A stretch of 64,000 bases of DNA from Arcanobacterium urinimassiliense (GCF_900119495.1 NZ_LT632435.1:6446-70445); one strand, 5' to 3'. Shown: positions 42,796 through 52,155, numbered from the stretch's first letter. The notes: a model not told the origin generated them from the sequence alone. A program made the numbers and translations.

Positions 42796-45700
42796 CTACG
42801 CTTTCCTCCTGGTCCTGCTGATCACCAACGCAATGCCAGCTACAGTAAACAAGGCTGCCGCATAGAGATAAACCAGCACATTAGCTCCGGTTACCGGAAG
42901 GGATGACGCTATCGGTTTATTGGGCTTCTTTTCCGGTACGGGGGTCACCACTTTTTCTACAAATACCGGGGTGATCTCCGTGTCCTCACTGAACTTATGC
43001 CGTTTCATGAAGTCATAAACTCCCAGTTTAGTTTGCCCCTCATTTTGGGCAGTTTTATTAGCTGACCAATGCTTAAACCCGCTTGCGGCCTTATCTTTAT
43101 CGCTGAGGGCAATCTCGGGAATCTCCACCCAAGCCGTGGGGTTAACCCAATAGCTCTTAGGAGGCAGCTTGCCCAGTTGACTGGAGGGATTCACCGTCAC
43201 CTTTACATAGGTTTTTCCATCCAAGAGTTTCGCCAAATCGCCATGAGGACCGGTTGCCTGCTTCAAGAAGTCTGGCATGGCTCCCGTAGGGGGCGCATCG
43301 TACCGGTTCTTATAAACCCTTATCGGCAGCTCGGTCTCTTCAATCTTTTCTCGGCCCGCAAACTTAACTTTCGCTTTGAGTTTCACGGTACGAAAAAGTT
43401 CGTTTGAATCCGGTTCTTCTTTTACCAGCTTGTAGATATCATCCTGGGTGGCTACGGGGGTACCGTTTTCATCTACGAACTCTACCGTCGCGTCATCGGG
43501 CAGCTTGGTTATCTTGGTTTTGTCTTTGCTCTGCAGCTGAATAGCTGCCCGCAGCTCATCCAGAGTGGGCACAAAATTATTGATCCAGGTGCCATCGGGT
43601 GCCTTAAAGGACTCGGTAGTCGCCACCCCTTTAGTCATCAGATCTGACCAATCGAACTGTGCGGTAAAGATATGATTTTCATTTATCTCCGTGCCCGGCA
43701 GTAAAAGTGGTTCATTATCCCACTTTTTAAAAGTCTTGCCTTCTTCCGGCGTGAGATAGTACTTGTTTTCATCCGGCTTTTTTCCATTCTCCAATTCTTG
43801 GGGAACTGGAAGCAGATCAGACTTAAGACCCTTCAGTACATCGTAATTAATTTCTTTGATGGGGTTCCCATCCTTGTCGGTACCGAAGGAGCCGCCCTCA
43901 CTGGCCTTAAAGGTTACCCGGACGTACCCGTCTGGAGGAGTAGGACTACCTGAGGGCACCTCAATGACCCTGACATCCTGATAGTAGAAGGTAATCTCAT
44001 CGGAACCGGTACCGTTGATTCCTTTGAATTCATTGGTATCTTCATCTACATCGTAGAAAAGCTGCTGCTGCGGATCTGAAGTCAGCCTCCAGCCGATTAT
44101 CGGTTTGTAGTTTCTGGCGTCATAATGGCGACAGAGGCTAGTCACTGCTTCCTGGTCCAAGATGCGGTACTTCTCTATAATGTTTTTCTTTTCCGCATCG
44201 GTAGTGGCTTTCGCCAATTCCGCCTTAGCTCTTTGGTCCACATAGTTAACCTTGTAATCACGGGTCCGTAAGGGGCGATAGAAGAAGTGGAACTCATTGT
44301 CCTTGGCTTTCGGATTATCAACTAACTTCCCATCTTTTAGAATCTGTTTCGGTTCTACCCTAAACGTCTGGAAATAGGTGTTACCTTTCGTTGCCCGGTT
44401 ACCAAGCTCGTCAGCCAGCTTTTGATAATCCTCATAGAGTTTTTTAGTTTCTTCGTCTTTGGTGTTTCGCAATTCTTCACCGGAAGCCAAAATCCAATTG
44501 GCATCTTGCTTAGAACCAGTGGCAGCCACGTATTTATCGGCGCGCTGGTTTCCTATAGTTTCTTTAGCCGGATTATCCGTCACGGTCTTATCAATTGCGA
44601 GATTGTTATCCAAGAAGTGATGGTAAACCCGCACATCCTCCATATCATTTTTTACCCAAATGGCTTTCAGGTAAATGGGACTTACGACGTCGTTACCGTA
44701 GGAGTAAAGCTCCGGAACTTTATAGGTGTCCCGATAAGAGGTATCCACTTTGTCGGTATATTCGCCGGTATTGGCATCCTTCTGATAGCGCAGTACCTCC
44801 CAACCCATGAAGCTATAGCCTTCTCGGGTTGGATTCTTTGGCTGTACCAGTTTTTGCCGCTGCACTACAGTAAAGACTTGCTTGTCCCCTTCGTTTTCAC
44901 CCTTTTTCGCGTAGGTGACTTCTTTTTGGTCAGAGACATCGCCTTCCTTAATGGTCTTAGGCGCGGTGGTAACATTCTTCTCCTCAATGGGATCTAGCTT
45001 GCCCCCATTGGGGTCAAAGGTTACCTTCCACTTATAGTCTGGTTCCCCCCATTTGGCGTAGAGCACCAGGTTGTGCGCGGGCATAGTTTCCTTGTTTTCC
45101 CAAACCAGTTTCTGCCCAGCCGGGTCTAGCGCCCAACCCTTAAATACCATTTGGGGTGCGAGGCCATCAGGTCTCTTAATCCGATCATTTCCCTCGTCAT
45201 CTTTTTCCACCAGATCCGTCAGACCTAGTTTCACTAAAGTTTGAGGATTATCTAGGTTTAAATCCTTTAAGGGTTTTTGGTAGAAGACGTCTGTCTGATT
45301 GGTCTCGTTGTACTCGCTGTCGTCCTTGAGTTTTGCGGGGTCATTGTTGAACCGCAACTTGTACTTATTCCGGTGGTACTGGAAGCGAATATAGCCATTT
45401 TTATCAAATGCATCGCTGCCATCGGCAACGTCCCCAAATTCATCAGCACGGTTAAAGAACGTTTTCATAAACTGCATGTAGCCCTTGGTTTTTTCGTTGC
45501 CATAGGGGTCTATTACCTTTTCGTTAGGAAGGGGAGTTGCATCTTCCCGCTCATCGTTCATAGCATCAAGCTCATCCTCGGTAAGCTGCTGGGAGGGTTC
45601 GTTTAGGCCGTAAGGGGTAAAGCCCTGCACCGTTGGGTACGGGTGACGATAGGCTGTACTGTCGGTATCCGCTTTGGTTCGATAAAGATTGTAGTCAATA

Positions 45701-47589
45701 ATGGTCTCTCCGGGCTCAAACCCATCCATCCAAAAGTCCATGTGGTGAGGCATTGGCTGGGTATTTTCCCCGTCACCACCCCTTTGTTCGATACCAAAGG
45801 AAAGAGTAGTGAAAGTATACCATTTGAGGCCCTTAATGACGCCATTTCCGGCATCAATCCTCTTGGTGTAACCACCCCGTTTGTCGTAGTCTGCCATATC
45901 TAGGAACTCATCAGCCGATAGCCGGTAGGGAGGGGTGTCACGGTAAGTCCATTGTGGATTATCGAAGTTTGGTCCCCAGCCAAAACTTTGCTTACCCAGG
46001 GAAAACCCCTTGGTTTCCTGGGCGTCATCTGGCCACTCTGTCATCAACTGGTTAAACCGGGCCGTAAAGTGGTAGGGGTTTCCTGGCTCGCCTAACTTTT
46101 TGCCGTGTCTCCAAATTTCGGGATAGAAAGTAGCATCACCCGTCTTAGCATTCGACTTCGTAAAGTAAAGGTCATACACCTGACGGTCATAATAGATGTT
46201 ATAAACGGTTTTGCCGGTGGAAGAAACCGCCTTTACTACGTTTGGGCTATTTGGATCAGCGTTTTCTTTATCGGTTAATTCTTTATTGTATTTATAGAAT
46301 TTATCCAGTAAGAGGTTCTTACCCCGGTTAAATTTTTGGTTGTTCCATATTTTATCTAACCGTGCCTGATCTAAATCTGGAAACTCCACCCCTTTTACCG
46401 TCTCATTTGCAAGGTCTGGACGAGTGCCGGTGGCCTGATTCTTATACACGTGGGTACCCACAAAATCATATTTTTCTAAAAGAGACGCACCCTTAGGGTA
46501 GTCGGCCTTTTCCGTCCAAAATTGGATTGCATAGTCTGCCTTCTCGTTATCTTTCCACACCGCAGTGAACTTGACTTTTTCAGCCGGCATAATCAGCTTG
46601 GCGTTTAGATCTTTAATCGCATTACCGCTGCTGTCTTTAATAACTTTGTCAGCCTTAAAGGTCTTGCCAGATTCATCTTTTAAATCCACCGAAGGCTTCC
46701 AGCCTTGGAAGGTAGCTCCCACTTTTTCGGGAATATCTTTTTGCTCGAGGTTGGGGATGGCCTGCCCATAGTAGAGGGTGCGGGAAGGAACTTTTGTACC
46801 CCCATCGGTGTCGAAAGTGACGTCATAGTGGTTACGGTTGTAGCGATATTCCACGGTAAAATCCGTGGTATTTAGAGGAACTATAACCTCGATAGAATCG
46901 GTTTCCGGAACAAAACCTTTTATTTTATCCGCTTCTAAAGGTTTGATTTTCAGCTTCGAGCCTACGCTACCCTTTTCGGTAGTTATAGTCTCACCTGTTT
47001 TCCCAGGTTTATTGCCGGGTTTATTGCCGTATTTATCAAAATCACTGATGTCCTGGAAAACGTGTTTGACGGTAATTTCCTTTTCTTCCGCGTCATAATT
47101 AAAGTCTTGGAAGTTTTCGTAAATTATCCCGTATTCCGCATCCCCGCTTTTTTTACCCTTTTTAGCTTCCTCCACAACTTTTTGATAGTTGATAAGAAAC
47201 TTCTCTAGCAAAGTACCGTTATCCTTAGGCTTACCGTAACCCGAGAAATCCGGCAGCTTAATAGGCTTATTTACCTTAGCTTTTTCCTCGTCGGTAGCGG
47301 CTGCCCCTACGGTCGCCACATAGGGCTGGTAGTTGATGGCGTACTCCCCATCTCTTTTTACTTTGTAATCGCTACGAAGAGTGTAGATATCTGGCTGCTT
47401 CGGATTTTTGACGAACTCTTCCGTCGTTTTGCCAGCAGGAAGCTTCGCTGGTTCCAGTTCCATGGAATTTTGGTATTTGCTGGTTTCCGCGGCGTCGGCT
47501 GTCAGCGGCAGGGAAAGCATCACTGCCGCCGGAAGTATCAATGCCAGTGCCAATAGTAGAACCAGGGCTTGCTTGAACGAAACTTTCAT
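42796..47589 (-). CDS. Large LPVTG-anchored adhesin with InlB-type repeats
   Basis: About 1597 residues from ATG 47589 (GGGAAG spaced before it). Signal peptide (about 1-33). At least two InlB B-repeat/Flg_new modules: VTFDTDGGTKVPSRTLYYG...FQGWKP and VTFDPNGGKLDPIEEKNV...GYSFMGWEV, with further partial ones (LRFNNDPAKLKD...FKGWALD; VTFKASEGGSFG...KKWDNEP). SHIRT-like segment RVYHHFLDNNLAIDKTV. C-terminal LPVTG, hydrophobic helix, SRTRRKA tail. Rich in Lys/Asp and charged linkers, so surface-exposed. Probable adhesin or stalk; no ligand domain identified. Composition is lower in GC than the ECF part of the same island. Confidence 0.88.
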   Translation of the reverse strand: MKVSFKQALVLLLALALILPAAVMLSLPLTADAAETSKYQNSMELEPAKLPAGKTTEEFVKNPKQPDIYTLRSDYKVKRDGEYAINYQPYVATVGAAATDEEKAKVNKPIKLPDFSGYGKPKDNGTLLEKFLINYQKVVEEAKKGKKSGDAEYGIIYENFQDFNYDAEEKEITVKHVFQDISDFDKYGNKPGNKPGKTGETITTEKGSVGSKLKIKPLEADKIKGFVPETDSIEVIVPLNTTDFTVEYRYNRNHYDVTFDTDGGTKVPSRTLYYGQAIPNLEQKDIPEKVGATFQGWKPSVDLKDESGKTFKADKVIKDSSGNAIKDLNAKLIMPAEKVKFTAVWKDNEKADYAIQFWTEKADYPKGASLLEKYDFVGTHVYKNQATGTRPDLANETVKGVEFPDLDQARLDKIWNNQKFNRGKNLLLDKFYKYNKELTDKENADPNSPNVVKAVSSTGKTVYNIYYDRQVYDLYFTKSNAKTGDATFYPEIWRHGKKLGEPGNPYHFTARFNQLMTEWPDDAQETKGFSLGKQSFGWGPNFDNPQWTYRDTPPYRLSADEFLDMADYDKRGGYTKRIDAGNGVIKGLKWYTFTTLSFGIEQRGGDGENTQPMPHHMDFWMDGFEPGETIIDYNLYRTKADTDSTAYRHPYPTVQGFTPYGLNEPSQQLTEDELDAMNDEREDATPLPNEKVIDPYGNEKTKGYMQFMKTFFNRADEFGDVADGSDAFDKNGYIRFQYHRNKYKLRFNNDPAKLKDDSEYNETNQTDVFYQKPLKDLNLDNPQTLVKLGLTDLVEKDDEGNDRIKRPDGLAPQMVFKGWALDPAGQKLVWENKETMPAHNLVLYAKWGEPDYKWKVTFDPNGGKLDPIEEKNVTTAPKTIKEGDVSDQKEVTYAKKGENEGDKQVFTVVQRQKLVQPKNPTREGYSFMGWEVLRYQKDANTGEYTDKVDTSYRDTYKVPELYSYGNDVVSPIYLKAIWVKNDMEDVRVYHHFLDNNLAIDKTVTDNPAKETIGNQRADKYVAATGSKQDANWILASGEELRNTKDEETKKLYEDYQKLADELGNRATKGNTYFQTFRVEPKQILKDGKLVDNPKAKDNEFHFFYRPLRTRDYKVNYVDQRAKAELAKATTDAEKKNIIEKYRILDQEAVTSLCRHYDARNYKPIIGWRLTSDPQQQLFYDVDEDTNEFKGINGTGSDEITFYYQDVRVIEVPSGSPTPPDGYVRVTFKASEGGSFGTDKDGNPIKEINYDVLKGLKSDLLPVPQELENGKKPDENKYYLTPEEGKTFKKWDNEPLLLPGTEINENHIFTAQFDWSDLMTKGVATTESFKAPDGTWINNFVPTLDELRAAIQLQSKDKTKITKLPDDATVEFVDENGTPVATQDDIYKLVKEEPDSNELFRTVKLKAKVKFAGREKIEETELPIRVYKNRYDAPPTGAMPDFLKQATGPHGDLAKLLDGKTYVKVTVNPSSQLGKLPPKSYWVNPTAWVEIPEIALSDKDKAASGFKHWSANKTAQNEGQTKLGVYDFMKRHKFSEDTEITPVFVEKVVTPVPEKKPNKPIASSLPVTGANVLVYLYAAALFTVAGIALVISRTRRKA

Positions 47590-47684
47590 GGGGGACTTCC
47601 CGCCTCCGATGCCATAATTTATTTTTGAGGGCAAATATTGGTATTTCTACCGCTCAATTATTTTAGCCATAAAACACTGCTATT

Positions 47685-47951
47685 CTAGCCATAAAAACAC
47701 TGCCTTGCCACCCACGCCATTTGCTTAGAAGGAGAATGGATACCGAAAAATCCGAGAATCCCATTCCAGATTGAAGACACCCAGTTAGAGACCCGGTTCC
47801 ACAACCAACCCGTTAGTGACTGAATACCTTGCCATAACCCAGAAACCAGGGATTCTTCAGCGCTCATGCCGAACCCCATCAACGTTTGGGTGGCCTTGGC
47901 TAGATCCTCCATCCCAAACAGAGTACGAGCCGCTTCCCAATACCGCTCCAC
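47685..47951 (-). pseudogene. Phage tape-measure protein tail (remnant)
   Basis: Reverse frame contains GLWNGIQ/NWVSSIWNGILGFFGIHSPSKQMAW, the conserved C-terminal end of tail tape-measure proteins (GFFGIHSPSK). It lacks thousands of upstream codons, so it is debris. The nearby CATAAAACACTGC-like 3' flank repeats twice (about 47671-47700). Confidence 0.75.
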
Positions 47952-48054
47952 TGTGCGGGCTATGCATAAAACTGGAATAATTTATCGAGATATTGGTGTT
48001 TTGCTCGGAATCAGTCACCAACGAGTATCCCAACTAATAGCTGAGAGCAAATAA
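47941..48054 (+). pseudogene. HTH gene tail preceding HicB-like gene (5'-truncated)
   Basis: Forward frame reads YRSTVRAMHKTGIIYRDIGVLLGISHQRVSQLIAESK: a sigma-region-4/antitoxin-like HTH. Upstream the same frame runs into the antisense of the tape-measure remnant, so the gene start was probably replaced by that junction. Small HTH genes of this type are often followed by a HicB-like gene in Actinobacteria; here the HicB-like gene starts directly at its stop codon. Confidence 0.5.
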
Positions 48055-48246
48055 ATGAAAACAATAAAAACTACCATCACAAAAAATAATGATTCGTGGA
48101 TAGCCGAATTCGTTATTGACGGGAAAGAATACGGGACGCAAGCGAAAACTTTGACCGAATTGGAATTGATGGTTAAAGACGCTGCAGGGATTATGACAGG
48201 TACACCAAGAGAAGAATTCTTGATAGTTTTTGAGAACTATCCTTAG
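48055..48246 (+). CDS. HicB-like small protein (antitoxin-like)
   Basis: 63 residues. MKTIKTTITKNNDSWIAEFV resembles HicB N-terminal beta-strands that fold as a partial RNase-H-like domain. No HicA toxin gene (small dsRBD-like) is adjacent. It may pair with the upstream HTH tail as the DNA-binding partner. Whether it retains a function is unclear; starts immediately after the HTH stop. Confidence 0.6.
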   Translation: MKTIKTTITKNNDSWIAEFVIDGKEYGTQAKTLTELELMVKDAAGIMTGTPREEFLIVFENYP

Positions 48247-48350
48247 CACATAATAAAAATGGATGCTCCCGCAGGTGCGGAGACTAAATACGACAAATGA
48301 ACAGTTAGTTAGGTGCCTTTTTATAAATATACGTATTACGGATATGTAAA

Positions 48351-48539
48351 CTAGAATCTATCCTAATCTTAGGAGAAATTCTTCTCGGGATTGGAGCAAT
48401 CCTAACAGGTATAGCATCCATCCTTGGACTAGGAACCCTAACCACGCAAATGCCCCTACCAGTGAAAATAGTCGGCGCTTTAGCCACACTCACTTTCGGC
48501 ACACTCGCCCTACTCCAAGCTACAGGAAAATTAAAATGA
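48351..48539 (+). pseudogene. Phage-like small membrane protein, 5'-truncated
   Basis: Frame open to 48537-48539 with LGEILLGIGAILTGIASILGLGTL and a second helix LPVKIVGALATLTFGTLALLQA, like a small phage membrane/holin-type protein, but no start codon follows the preceding in-frame TAA. Its TGA stop overlaps the ATG of the next gene. Confidence 0.5.
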
Positions 48540-48751
48540 CTATAAAATACTTATCCCTAGCCGGCGTAGCCACCAGGCTAGGAATATCCCCAAACACCGC
48601 TAGAGCCTACCGTGAACAAGGCAGACTGCCCACCCCAGACGCCACTATCGGAGATGGACCTAGAGCTATGCTTGGCTGGCTACCCGAAACCATAGATACA
48701 TGGCAGGTCAACCGTCCCGGGCAAGGAGCCAGAACCGACCTACAGGAGTAG
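48536..48751 (+). CDS. Small HTH protein, excisionase/MerR-like
   Basis: 71 residues. YLSLAGVATRLGISPNTARAYREQGRLPTPDATIGD is a winged-HTH of the kind seen in excisionases and AlpA/MerR-like phage regulators, with a typical GWLPETIDTWQVNRPGQG tail. Translational coupling (ATGA) with the upstream remnant. It could be the last excision-related gene of the mobile element, though no integrase is found. Confidence 0.72.
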   Translation: MTIKYLSLAGVATRLGISPNTARAYREQGRLPTPDATIGDGPRAMLGWLPETIDTWQVNRPGQGARTDLQE

Positions 48752-48760
48752 GTGTGGATT

Positions 48761-49171
48761 TTATGCGGGAATTAGAGTTGCTGTTGTGCCGTAAGATTTC
48801 ACTTGCGTATTAGTTAAAGTGTTAGATGTGAGGACGCCGTCTTTTTGTGTAGACACATAATCTATAAACATCCCGATAGATGAATACCGTGAAAAAGGTT
48901 CATTTATTAGATTCGTGGCATTTATTGTTAGCGCAGAATCCGCATTGATTACACCCGTGACACGTATTTTTCCGCTATTGGAGAGTGTGTACACTGTTGC
49001 GTTCCAGCCGCAGTTTTCTAGGCAGGTGAAAAGTTTTTCTAAAGGTTCAGATTCTAAGCAGGCAATGACGGGAGTCGCTCCCTGACTATCAGTCACTTTA
49101 AGGGTCAATTCACCCGAAAGGACACTATATAGAATATAATCTTCAAATTCGCTGCTGGTTATTTCCATCAT
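48761..49171 (-). CDS. Uncharacterised protein, gene pair with 49168-49599
   Basis: 136 residues, no membrane segment, mixed alpha/beta (MEITSSEFEDYILYSVLSGELTLKVTD; VIACLESEPLEKLFTCLENCGWNATVYT). The start overlaps the upstream stop by 4 nt, so the two are co-translated. No family recognised. Confidence 0.5.
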   Translation of the reverse strand: MMEITSSEFEDYILYSVLSGELTLKVTDSQGATPVIACLESEPLEKLFTCLENCGWNATVYTLSNSGKIRVTGVINADSALTINATNLINEPFSRYSSIGMFIDYVSTQKDGVLTSNTLTNTQVKSYGTTATLIPA

Positions 49172-49599
49172 TGCCCCCTCCCCATTTTTGATTCTAGTTC
49201 ACTTTTCGCTTGTCTTGTGTATGTTATTGCTAACTTTAACGCTTCTTGTATGTCTGCTGCTGTGTTTAAGATTTTTAACGATTCTGGAGGTTTGCCGTCT
49301 CTTTCATCGTTTTTATAATGATGTACGTGAGCATTGTTGTGTGAGCAGTCTATAACGATATCTGTTTTCCATGGGCTGGTTTCTGTTTCTCGATATTGGA
49401 CGCTGATAATGAAGTCTACCAATCTACCTTGTTTCCACATTTTTCCAGTAGTGCGGATCAATGGGTTGTCATTTATTAGGTATGTGATAGGGCTTTCTTC
49501 GCATTCGTTTCTTGGTGGTGGGCTGTAGTTTCCTTTAATTAAGGTGGTGGGCGGTTTTGCTGATTTGTTTTTGTGCCTATTTTTATTTAGTCCGCCCAT
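49168..49599 (-). CDS. DUF7718-like small protein of phage/TA neighbourhoods
   Basis: 143 residues. Basic N-terminus, central FIISVQYRETETSPWKTDIVIDCSHNNAHVHHYKND with an NAHVHHY His cluster and a charged C-terminus. The region from GRLVDFIISVQ to HVHHY resembles DUF7718-type proteins from prophages and mobile elements, an assignment made from memory and not by search. A toxin, antitoxin or nuclease role is possible. Confidence 0.4.
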   Translation of the reverse strand: MGGLNKNRHKNKSAKPPTTLIKGNYSPPPRNECEESPITYLINDNPLIRTTGKMWKQGRLVDFIISVQYRETETSPWKTDIVIDCSHNNAHVHHYKNDERDGKPPESLKILNTAADIQEALKLAITYTRQAKSELESKMGRGQ

Positions 49600-49621
49600 A
49601 GTTAGAGATGTTATCAGGTAG

Positions 49622-49882
49622 GGTATTGGGGGTTCAATACGTTCAACTTTACTATTTCCCTGGGCTGCTAAGTTGCTAGTTTCTCCTGTGGAGTATGTTC
49701 TAGCAGAAAAGGTCTACGGGGGTAACGTGTTTCTTATTGCTGAGGAGTTGGGTTTGCCGGTGTGGGTGATGGAGGCTTATCGGGAAAGTTTAGAACTTAA
49801 GGCAGAAAATAGTCTGTGTACTGACGCACAAATGCAGGCTACATTAACTGAAAATTGCACAAAAATAAGCACTTTCACATAA
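49622..49882 (+). pseudogene. ImmA/IrrE-type phage metallopeptidase tail (5'-truncated)
   Basis: Frame open from a stop at 49619, reading FPWAAKLLVSPVEYVLAEKVYGGNVFLIAEELGLPVWVMEAYRESL. WAAKxLVSPxEYxxAxxxxG...IAEELGLP resembles the end of ImmA/IrrE peptidases (WAAExLVPxxxLxxA...AxELxV). The HEXXH catalytic part is missing, so the gene is broken. Confidence 0.5.
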
Positions 49883-49950
49883 GAAGAATTTTAGCCTTTT
49901 CCGCTGATATTTCAACGAAAAAGCCTATTTTTTACGATATCTAACCACTA

Positions 49951-50031
49951 GTTCGATTCCCGTCACCCGCTCCACTTAAGCACCGGATTTGATAAGTACC
50001 CTTTTGCGTTAGCGAGTATCGCTTAGGGGGG
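49951..50031 (+). repeat. Direct repeat 2 (attR-like)
   Basis: 81-bp copy of 34621-34701, starting with GTTCGATTCCCGTCACCCGC. Only the last 24 nt of tRNA-Gly are present, so no functional tRNA here. The stretch 49883-50216 has no gene that I can support; it also contains a second GCGTTAGCG-rich unit at 50045-50094. Confidence 0.85.
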
Positions 50032-50216
50032 CGAAAAATCGCTTGCGTTAGCGGGTTTGGGTTTTGCGTTACCTAGTATCTTGTTTTCCCTGTTCAGATA
50101 GGATTTTAAGGTTTAACTCGCTAACGGATAATAGGTGGCGTTCGCTGTAGTGCTTGTGATGGTGGTTCTATTTCTATTTTTCGGTTGGATCTATTTTTCT
50201 CGCCTGTGTTTGGCTT

Positions 50217-50996
50217 TTAGTTAAGTTCTACTCTGTTGTATACGTAAGTGGCGGTGAAAAGTAGCGCAATGATTAGCAGTAGGCTGCTGGTGATTGGCCA
50301 GACCCAAGGTGCCTCGAGTGTGTCTTGAGCGAGGTTGTTGATTATGGGGGCGAGGCCAAGGGGAGTTTTGTTGCCCTCCTGGATAAATATCGCTGACATC
50401 GTTATTAGTAGGTAGGCTCCGAATCCGGCCGCAAGGGGCATGCCGATGCCTGGTTTAAAAGTGGCTGCGACCGTTTGTATTGCGTGAATGAGAATGATTT
50501 GTAGCGCCCATACCAAACTAGCCAATATAATCGGGGCGGGGTTAGCGCCTGGGAATAACAGTGATGTTCCTGCCCAAGCCAGGGCAGCGCTGAAGATGGC
50601 AAGGAATAAGGTAGATATCCAGCTGCTGATAGCAAAGCTGATGAGGTAGTGAGAGCGCTGCACGCTACCAGGGAAAATAAAAGGAATGTCACCATTGCCG
50701 GTAAGCACGCTGCAACGAAAAGAGTTCATTGCAACAAGGATTACGGTAAGAATTTGGGTAAGGTTCTTTATCCATCCCGCGTAGGCTTGCTGCCAGGAAG
50801 GTTCCGGTAGTGACTGTATTAGAGTGGTTACTTCTGATCCGGCCAGAAATCTGATGATTCGCGGCGTGTATTGGGTAAACAATCCCTGGGTGAGAGCAAG
50901 GATAACGAATACCCCACCTATAATCCATGTCCCATAGGAGCGTAGGAGCCATACAGCTTGATAGCGCCAGATCAATCTGAAACTCGAGGTATTCAC
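50217..50996 (-). CDS. ABC-2-type permease
   Basis: 259 residues with about six membrane helices (about 16-38, 78-100, 108-130, 139-165, 175-195, 230-250). Overlaps the ATPase stop by 4 nt. Typical six-helix partner of BcrA-type ATPases; no substrate is evident. GC and codon use differ little from the neighbouring ABC genes. Confidence 0.78.
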   Translation of the reverse strand: MNTSSFRLIWRYQAVWLLRSYGTWIIGGVFVILALTQGLFTQYTPRIIRFLAGSEVTTLIQSLPEPSWQQAYAGWIKNLTQILTVILVAMNSFRCSVLTGNGDIPFIFPGSVQRSHYLISFAISSWISTLFLAIFSAALAWAGTSLLFPGANPAPIILASLVWALQIILIHAIQTVAATFKPGIGMPLAAGFGAYLLITMSAIFIQEGNKTPLGLAPIINNLAQDTLEAPWVWPITSSLLLIIALLFTATYVYNRVELN

Positions 50997-51832
50997 GATT
51001 TTTTATCGCCGTCCTTAGTTAGTTTGGTGAAAAGTTCATCTAAGCCGGTAAAGGTGGGGTGAATCTTTGCGGCAGAATCGAGGTTATAGATAGCCTTAGC
51101 CACGGCGGTGGCAACGTCTGAACGCACCGTGACATCAAGGGTAACGTGCTTAGTTTGCTGATTGACTAGCTCGCCTAACTGTCCTTGAGCTAGCAGGCTA
51201 CCGCGATGCAAGATCCCCACGTGGGTAGAGACTTTAGCGACATCGCTGAGGATGTGTGAGGAAAATACTATCGTTACCTGCCCGGTTAACTCGCGTAGTA
51301 GCCCCAGGATATCTGCTCGCCCGATCGGGTCAAGAGCGCTGGTTGGTTCGTCTATCAGTAGTAGTTTCGGGGCAGTAACGAGTGCTGCTGCTATTCCCAT
51401 CCGTTGCTTCATGCCTCTAGAAAAGGAGCCGATTCTTCCGGGGGCTTTGTCGAGGTTAACCAGATTGAGTAGTTCGTCGCTTCTTTCGGCTGCAAGGTCT
51501 GGAGAGATTCCACCAAGGCGGGCGAGAGTGATGAGCGCATCCTTGGCTCTAAGCCAGGGGCTAATCTGGGGGACATCAGTCAGGTAAGACACGCCAGGGA
51601 TCGGTTTGACCGGAAGTTTGCCTCGACTAACTCCCAGCACGGTGGCGCTACCACTACTGGCTCCGGCCAGTCCTGCAAGAATCCTCATGGTGGTGGTTTT
51701 GCCAGCCCCGTTAGCTCCCACAAACCCATAACAGGAGCCGGTAGGAACTCGAAGGTTTATGTTGTTTAGTACTTGGTGCTTACCGAAGGTTTTGGACAAA
51801 TCTTTAGTACAGACTGCTAAATCCATGTTCAT
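50993..51832 (-). CDS. ABC-2-type ATP-binding protein (BcrA-like)
   Basis: 279 residues. Walker A GANGAGKTT, signature SRGMKQRMGIAAAL, Walker B LLIDEPTSALDPIGR, H-loop FSSHIL, and a C-terminal regulatory strand pair. Co-transcribed with permease, PLDc_N and DUF5808 genes under PadR. Drug/peptide export or lipid-linked export are possible; context gives no decisive clue. Confidence 0.85.
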   Translation of the reverse strand: MNMDLAVCTKDLSKTFGKHQVLNNINLRVPTGSCYGFVGANGAGKTTTMRILAGLAGASSGSATVLGVSRGKLPVKPIPGVSYLTDVPQISPWLRAKDALITLARLGGISPDLAAERSDELLNLVNLDKAPGRIGSFSRGMKQRMGIAAALVTAPKLLLIDEPTSALDPIGRADILGLLRELTGQVTIVFSSHILSDVAKVSTHVGILHRGSLLAQGQLGELVNQQTKHVTLDVTVRSDVATAVAKAIYNLDSAAKIHPTFTGLDELFTKLTKDGDKKS

Positions 51833-52155
51833 TCCTTCGGATACAGCTTGCTTACCACTGAACTCGCATCAACCTGGTGATGCTTGGCTGTAGCCTTCTG
51901 TTCATATTCACGCTGCACCTTAAGCTGTCTTTGTTCGTGAAAGTACATAACCAAAAAGACGATTGGCCCAATCAGTTGGCCAAAGAGGATAACCAAGAGC
52001 CACACTAGGCGATTTAAACCGGCAATGTGAGCTCGCTTATCGCGCAGCAAGCAAATCAAAGACCAGACCACCGCTACCAGTTGCAATCCTATAAGGATGC
52101 AAACTCCTATTAATGCTGGGGTCGGCAGATCCAACAGTTTATCTATAGGGTTCAT
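51829..52155 (-). CDS. PLDc N-terminal domain membrane protein
   Basis: 108 residues, two helices (about 15-38, 50-68) with the PLDc_N pattern RLVWLLVILFGQLIGPIVFLVMY, then a charged tail. Overlaps the ATPase start by 4 nt. Small PLDc_N proteins often accompany ABC-2 systems; role unknown. Confidence 0.8.
   Translation of the reverse strand: MNPIDKLLDLPTPALIGVCILIGLQLVAVVWSLICLLRDKRAHIAGLNRLVWLLVILFGQLIGPIVFLVMYFHEQRQLKVQREYEQKATAKHHQVDASSVVSKLYPKE

Noticed and set aside
44422-44997. 191-codon open frame opposite the adhesin
   Set aside because: No start context and no domain; the adhesin frame on the other strand has signal peptide, repeats and LPVTG.
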